Shown: positions 61,660 through 64,000 of the stretch, in pieces
Position numbering within the stretch: the first letter of the stretch is position 1
How the letters are laid out: each line of letters opens with the position of its first letter
NCBI GenBank assembly: GCA_947626365.1
Contig: CANQRW010000001.1
Location: 121,392-185,391 of the forward strand
Length of the DNA: 64,000 bases
Origin: an uncultured Lachnospiraceae bacterium
GTDB lineage: Bacteria > Bacillota > Clostridia > Lachnospirales > Lachnospiraceae
Direction of reading: 5' to 3'
The notes under the pieces: generated by a model
What the model was told of the DNA's origin: nothing
The model's input: only the letters and a program-made list of their open reading frames with translations
Database searches by the model: none
Made by a program: the position numbers and the translations under genes

Positions 61660-61683
61660 CTTCCTTTTTGCGGAGGAATGCGT

Positions 61684-61689
61684 TATAAT
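61684..61689 (+). promoter_or_regulatory. -10 element of the rho promoter
   Basis: TATAAT at 61684-61689; the only good -35 (TTGACT at 61656) is 22 bp upstream, too far for a standard promoter. The leader is about 75 bases. Confidence 0.5.
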
Positions 61690-61770
61690 GAGCATAATTC
61701 GTGAATCTTGTTAATTGCATGTTCGCAAGGAATCCCAGGATAAAGGCAGAATTGATAAGGAGAACTATAT

Positions 61771-63885
61771 ATGCGTGAGAAATTACAGACGTTGCCGCTC
61801 ACAGAATTAAAAGCAATCGCAAAGGCACAGGGAATCAAAAGCGTTAGTGTCATGAGAAAGGCCCAGCTGATTGATTTGCTGTGCGAAAAGGCCAAGGAAC
61901 TGGAGGAAGGAAAGAATGCTTCCGGGGACGGGAATGAGAAAAAGGAGGAAACGCGGCGTGCATCCGCTTCCGACGGAAGAACCGACCGGGAACCGGCCGC
62001 GCAATCCCAACCGGTCACTCAGCCCCGGCAGACTGCTCAGTCACGGCCGGCTGCTCAGCCTCAGCAGACTGCTCAGTCACGGTCGGCTGCTCAGCCTCAG
62101 CAGACTGCTCAGTCACGGCCGGCTGCTCAGCCTCAGCAGACTGCTCAGTCCCAGCCGGTCACTCAGCCGCAGCCGGCCGCCCAGTCGCAGCCGGCGGTTC
62201 AGCCTCAGCCAGCCGCTCAGTCTCAGATATCTTCTCAGGTCGCGGAGACACCGGCCCGTCCTTATGCCTCCCAGCGAGGGGACATGCCTCGCCGGCAGGA
62301 GAATCAGGATCGGCCACAGAGACCGGCGGGCAAGCCTGTATTCAGCAAGTCCTATGGCGGGTATCGGAGCGGAGAAGTAGGCCGCAGCTACGGCACCCGT
62401 AATGAGAATGCGGATTCGCCGCGCAGCTACAGCCCGCGGAACGAGAATGCGGATTCGCCGCGCGGTTACAGCCCGCGGAACGAGAATGCGGATTCGCCGC
62501 GCGGTTACGGCTCACGGAATGAAAATGCGGAAACGCCGCGCGGTTACAGCCCGCGGAATGAGAGTGCGGAAACGCCGCGCAGCTACGGTTCCCGGAATGA
62601 GAGCATAGAAGTGCCCCGCGAGAACAGCGAGAGTATTCAGCGCCTGCAGGAAGATGCGGGAAGCGACCTTCCCAAAGTGCCGGCCAGCCGCATCACGCCC
62701 CAGATTCAGGCGCAGTTTCCGGACCAGTCCCCTCAGGATATTGCGGAGCTGGACAGCGGTGTGGAAGCCAACGGAATCCTGGAGGTTATGCCGGATGGTT
62801 TCGGATTTATCCGGTGCGAGAATTTTCTTCCCGGTGAGAACGACGTGTATGTGGCTCCGTCTCAGATCCGCCGGTTTAACTTAAAAACAGGCGATATTCT
62901 GGTAGGAAGCAGGCGTGTTAAGACGGCTTCGGAGAAGTTTGCGGCGCTGCTGTATATTAAGACGGTTAACGGCTATCCCCTTTCGGTTCTGGAAACCAGG
63001 CCAAGCTTTGAGAAGCTGACGCCGATTTTCCCCAACGAGAGACTTCATATGGAGACTCCGGGCAGACAGAACTCTACAGCCATGCGGGTCCTGGATCTTC
63101 TGGCGCCCATCGGCAAGGGCCAGCGCGGCATGATCGTGTCTCCGCCTAAGGCCGGCAAGACCACGCTGCTGAAGCAGGTGGCCCAGGCCATTACCACCAA
63201 TCATCCGGACATGCATTTGATTATTCTTCTGATCGATGAGCGGCCGGAGGAGGTTACGGATATCAAGGAATCTGTAACAGGCAAAAATGTGGAGGTTATT
63301 TTCTCTACCTTCGACGAACTTCCCGAGCGTCATAAGAGAGTTTCCGAGATGGTAGTGGAGCGGGCGAGACGTTTGGTGGAGCATGGCAGGGATGTTATCA
63401 TTCTTCTGGACAGTATCACCCGTCTGACCCGAGCATACAATATTGTGGTTCCGCCAAGCGGCCGCACGCTGTCCGGCGGTATGGATCCGGCGGCTCTGCA
63501 TATGCCCAAGAGATTTTTCGGCGCGGCCAGGAACATGCGGGAAGGCGGCAGCCTGACTATTCTTGCCACGGCTCTGGTCAATACCGGAAGCCGTATGGAT
63601 GATGTGGTCTATGAGGAATTTAAGGGAACCGGCAACATGGAACTGGTTCTGGACCGCAAACTGTCGGAGAAACGGATTTTCCCTGCGATTGATATTCTGA
63701 AATCCGGTACCAGGAACGATCAGCTTCTGCTGACCCGGGAGGAGCAGGAATGCGTGGATATGATTCGCAAGGCAACCAGCGGCATGAAGGCGGATGATGC
63801 GGTGGAGCAGATTCTGAACATGTTTGCAAGAACCAGAAATAACAGAGAGTTCATGGACATGGTGAGGAAAACCAGGATTGTCTAG
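61771..63885 (+). CDS. rho: Transcription termination factor Rho with a long disordered insert
   Basis: 704 residues, against about 420 in E. coli. The Rho_N helix domain ([20 protein letters not shown]) is followed by about 250 residues of low-complexity sequence made of Gln/Ala/Ser/Pro repeats and Arg/Asn/Tyr/Ser/Pro repeats. Then comes the RNA-binding domain ([20 protein letters not shown]) and the ATPase: Walker [14 protein letters not shown] (Lys463), Walker [16 protein letters not shown], and [20 protein letters not shown]. The core is intact, so the protein should be active. AAGGAG precedes the ATG. Confidence 0.96.
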   Translation: MREKLQTLPLTELKAIAKAQGIKSVSVMRKAQLIDLLCEKAKELEEGKNASGDGNEKKEETRRASASDGRTDREPAAQSQPVTQPRQTAQSRPAAQPQQTAQSRSAAQPQQTAQSRPAAQPQQTAQSQPVTQPQPAAQSQPAVQPQPAAQSQISSQVAETPARPYASQRGDMPRRQENQDRPQRPAGKPVFSKSYGGYRSGEVGRSYGTRNENADSPRSYSPRNENADSPRGYSPRNENADSPRGYGSRNENAETPRGYSPRNESAETPRSYGSRNESIEVPRENSESIQRLQEDAGSDLPKVPASRITPQIQAQFPDQSPQDIAELDSGVEANGILEVMPDGFGFIRCENFLPGENDVYVAPSQIRRFNLKTGDILVGSRRVKTASEKFAALLYIKTVNGYPLSVLETRPSFEKLTPIFPNERLHMETPGRQNSTAMRVLDLLAPIGKGQRGMIVSPPKAGKTTLLKQVAQAITTNHPDMHLIILLIDERPEEVTDIKESVTGKNVEVIFSTFDELPERHKRVSEMVVERARRLVEHGRDVIILLDSITRLTRAYNIVVPPSGRTLSGGMDPAALHMPKRFFGAARNMREGGSLTILATALVNTGSRMDDVVYEEFKGTGNMELVLDRKLSEKRIFPAIDILKSGTRNDQLLLTREEQECVDMIRKATSGMKADDAVEQILNMFARTRNNREFMDMVRKTRIV
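62026..62169 (+). repeat. 36-bp in-frame repeat in rho, four units
   Basis: Units from 62026, 62062, 62098 and 62134 encode [11 protein letters not shown]-type 12-residue blocks; the last unit has diverged. Confidence 0.9.
62398..62592 (+). repeat. 39-bp in-frame repeat in rho, five units plus a partial
   Basis: Units from 62398, 62437, 62476, 62515 and 62554 encode a 13-residue block [13 protein letters not shown], with an incomplete sixth up to about 62610. Confidence 0.92.
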
Positions 63886-63909
63886 GGAAATTTGTATTTT
63901 CCGTTTTTT
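63886..63909 (+). terminator. Possible weak terminator after rho
   Basis: GGAAA (63886-63890) pairs with TTTCC (63898-63902), followed by G and six T. The stem is only five pairs. Nothing else is visible to the window end. Confidence 0.35.
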
Positions 63910-64000
63910 GTGCTTGCATAATAAAACCTGACTTCCGTCGTTTTTCTCAAAACATGGTACTCAGTCGTTGATCAACATGCAGTTTTTGAAGAGATCGTCT

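Noticed and set aside
62026..62592. Repeats in rho considered as a CRISPR array
   Set aside because: Units are contiguous without spacers, in frame and inside a coding region.

Overview
The window looks like chromosomal DNA of a moderately GC-rich, spore-forming Firmicute, most likely a gut Lachnospiraceae (Clostridium cluster XIVa type). The clues are strong GGAGG ribosome binding sites, a CotS-family spore protein, two YesL/DUF624 proteins, a Firmicute L10 leader RNA, BioY with a BirA-type operator, a cre site, and an archaeal/eukaryotic-type ProRS. The species call is inference. I see no rRNA, tRNA, CRISPR array, phage or insertion sequence.

Layout. 1-8671: a surface-polysaccharide cluster with the CDP-3,6-dideoxyhexose genes rfbF-rfbG-rfbH, a LicD protein, two large membrane proteins and a polyprenyl-phosphate-type GT2. 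8760-10626: small XRE regulator and pyrC. 10693-14508: frameshifted LysR gene, divergent mandelate-racemase-type enzyme and YfcC transporter. 14629-29118: mixed housekeeping and envelope genes (HIT, lipoproteins, ABC-F, BCCT and AGCS transporters, cyclophilin, GNAT, hemolysin III, RluA, HPr-like protein) and a first YesL module. 29104-39267: a raffinose-type sugar locus with AraC regulator, ABC transporter (binding protein and two permeases), GH36 alpha-galactosidase, a second YesL module and a GH13_4 amylosucrase-like enzyme. 39360-53159: AI-2E permease, bioY, aminotransferase, proS, cca, cotS-like, phosphoglucomutase, mreB, recD2, comF. 53557-57184: rpmG-secE-nusG-rplK-rplA-rplJ-rplL. 57439-63885: cspA, uxaB, a polysaccharide deacetylase, rarA and rho.

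How they work together. The raffinose locus can import galactosyl-sucrose oligosaccharides, remove galactose with GH36 and process the remaining sucrose with the GH13_4 enzyme. The first cluster probably builds and attaches an unusual deoxysugar to a cell-surface polymer. The ribosomal block carries several RNA control elements: two near-identical L1-type hairpins, an L10 leader with attenuator, and three 99-bp structured repeats between rplJ and rplL.

Most interesting signals: (1) a modular intergenic element with a conserved TTACGTCAGTATGC linker between two hairpins, in eight or nine copies; (2) the 99-bp triple repeat whose differences preserve RNA pairing; (3) duplicated L1-type sites; (4) two copies of a YesL plus membrane-anchored binding-protein-like module; (5) terminator hairpins in the leaders of cspA and the ABC-F gene; (6) a large repeat-built disordered insert in Rho; (7) a one-base frameshift in the LysR gene.
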